Positions 16,738-17,443 of a stretch of 17,443 bases of DNA are shown piece by piece; the stretch's first letter is position 1; each line of letters opens with the position of its first letter. A program made the translations under genes and the position numbers. The notes below the pieces were generated by a model. That model saw only the letters and a program-made list of their open reading frames with translations, was not told the DNA's origin and did not search any database. Origin of the DNA: Verrucomicrobiota bacterium (GTDB lineage Bacteria; Verrucomicrobiota; Verrucomicrobiia; Verrucomicrobiales; DEV007); contig JAHDCN010000029.1 in assembly GCA_020629815.1 (NCBI GenBank), positions 1 to 17,443 on the forward strand, given 5' to 3'.

Positions 16738-16835
16738 GAATCAGAGCCGACAAGACATCTGACAGGAATGATATAGGCCCTCACAGACGGAAATGCGAGA
16801 ACCGAAAGGAGAAATCGTCGTGACGAATCGGTTGA

Positions 16836-17351
16836 TCACCCTTCTTTGGCTTTGTTTGCCTTCGCCTCCTCGCGGGCGCCGACGAAAGCCGAGTAGATCA
16901 GCAGACCCGCTGCGATGCAAATGCAGGAGTCGGCCACATTGAAGGACGGAAAATGGCCATAGAGAGGCAAGATGAAATCGAGAAAATCGACCACGTATCC
17001 TCGACCCGGCAGAATCCGGTCGGTGAAATTCCCCAGGATTCCTGCGATCAAAAGTGCCGCTGCCGTTTTGGTGATTTTGTCGGGAAAGGCTCCTTTCCGC
17101 CACAACACCGCGATAATCGTCAAAGCCGTAACTCCGATCGCGGTGAACAGGTAGTTCGCATACGGATTTCCATTCAACAAACCGAATGCCATGCCCGTGT
17201 TGTGCACACGCACGATGTTGAAGAAGTCAGGAATCACATTAATGACACGAAAAACTCCCTCTCTGGGATCGGGAAAATTCGCGACGATCCAACCCTTGGT
17301 CAACTGGTCGAGCGCAAACAGCGGCAGGCTGAGATACAGGAAATATTTCAT
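16836..17351 (-). CDS. lspA: Lipoprotein signal peptidase (signal peptidase II)
   Basis: LspA is the inner-membrane aspartyl protease that cleaves signal peptides of lipid-modified prolipoproteins. The 171-residue length is normal. Conserved blocks are LDQLTK (14-19), VHNTGMAFGLLN (49-60), GNFTDRI (107-113) with catalytic D111, VVDFLDF (120-126) and FNVADS (137-142) with catalytic D141. Four membrane segments fit the hydrophobic profile (about 2-14, 65-84, 95-110, 138-155). The C-terminus is a short lysine/glutamate-rich tail. The ATG has no Shine-Dalgarno sequence; instead the 40-bp paired-dyad element ends 13 nt upstream of it. In many bacteria ileS precedes lspA, but the window stops before any upstream gene can be identified. 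Confidence 0.95.
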   Translation of the reverse strand: MKYFLYLSLPLFALDQLTKGWIVANFPDPREGVFRVINVIPDFFNIVRVHNTGMAFGLLNGNPYANYLFTAIGVTALTIIAVLWRKGAFPDKITKTAAALLIAGILGNFTDRILPGRGYVVDFLDFILPLYGHFPSFNVADSCICIAAGLLIYSAFVGAREEAKANKAKEG

Positions 17352-17364
17352 GCGAAAAAGGGCG

Positions 17365-17404
17365 ACCTAACAGGGTATGGTCAATCACCCAACAGGGTTA
17401 AGTC
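17365..17404 (+). repeat. 40-bp paired-dyad element, right copy
   Basis: Plus-strand ACCTAACAGGGTA (17365-17377), 9-nt spacer TGGTCAATC, then ACCCAACAGGGTTAAGTC (17387-17404). The layout is identical to the copy at 764-803, including the 22-bp step between cores (17369 and 17391), while the spacer is unrelated. It lies directly upstream of lspA, where that gene's promoter or leader should be. Confidence 0.75.
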
Positions 17405-17421
17405 ACTGACATAACCCTGTT
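17391..17421. repeat. 10-bp inverted repeat overlapping the right element
   Basis: AACAGGGTTA (17391-17400) and TAACCCTGTT (17412-17421) are perfect 10-bp arms around an 11-nt loop. The second arm is an inverted third copy of the element's core. There is no T tract on either side, so it is not a standard intrinsic terminator. The left element lacks this third arm. Confidence 0.6.
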
Positions 17422-17443
17422 TGCTCAGCGCGCAAGAGCTTAG

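Noticed and set aside
17405..17443. Possible 3' end of an upstream minus-strand gene (ileS or other)
   Set aside because: Only about a dozen codons are visible and they match no recognisable C-terminus, so no feature is called.

Overview
This is a gene-dense stretch of bacterial chromosome, with coding regions on both strands and no gap above about 250 bp. The gene content points to Verrucomicrobiota, or at least the PVC superphylum. There is a truncated PSCyt1/DUF1549-type cytochrome protein at the left edge, a 703-residue PVC-type heme-binding 'membrane-bound dehydrogenase' with a C-terminal CxxCH domain, an EF-hand-plus-esterase secreted protein, and many exported proteins of unknown role. 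The phylum is an inference; no rRNA or other marker is present. Most start codons lack a recognisable Shine-Dalgarno sequence.

Left part (1-5102): the 5' end of the PSCyt1 protein (minus strand) and an orphan NtrC-like sigma-54 activator (minus). Divergent from the activator is glnB (PII), followed by a good intrinsic terminator, then trpB and a CtBP-like 2-hydroxyacid dehydrogenase joined by a 4-nt GTGA overlap. The 176-bp gap between activator and glnB holds what looks like a complete sigma-54 control region. It has a -24/-12 promoter facing glnB and, upstream, two TGGTAA-N5-TTACCA-like sites 22 bp apart with the 6-5-6 layout typical of NtrC-family enhancers. The activator's receiver has Glu at the expected phospho-acceptor Asp.

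Middle (5103-12598): an EF-hand/alpha-beta hydrolase and a PcfJ-like protein (minus), a divergent serine beta-lactamase-like hydrolase with a duplicated C-terminal domain (plus), the heme-binding protein (minus), and a solitary ABC ATPase (minus).

Right part (12599-17443): a Gfo/Idh/MocA oxidoreductase with an atypical active site and a small exported protein (plus). These are followed by an exported protein with two similar halves, an MscS-type channel, and lspA (all minus).

The most unusual unexplained structure is a 40-bp element found twice, near each end of the window: ACCYAACAGGGTA-N9-ACCYAACAGGGTTAAGTC. Each copy consists of two small dyads exactly 22 bp apart with an unconserved 9-bp spacer. 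One copy sits next to the activator stop codon, upstream of the PSCyt1 gene. The other lies just upstream of lspA and has an extra inverted half that forms a 10-bp stem.
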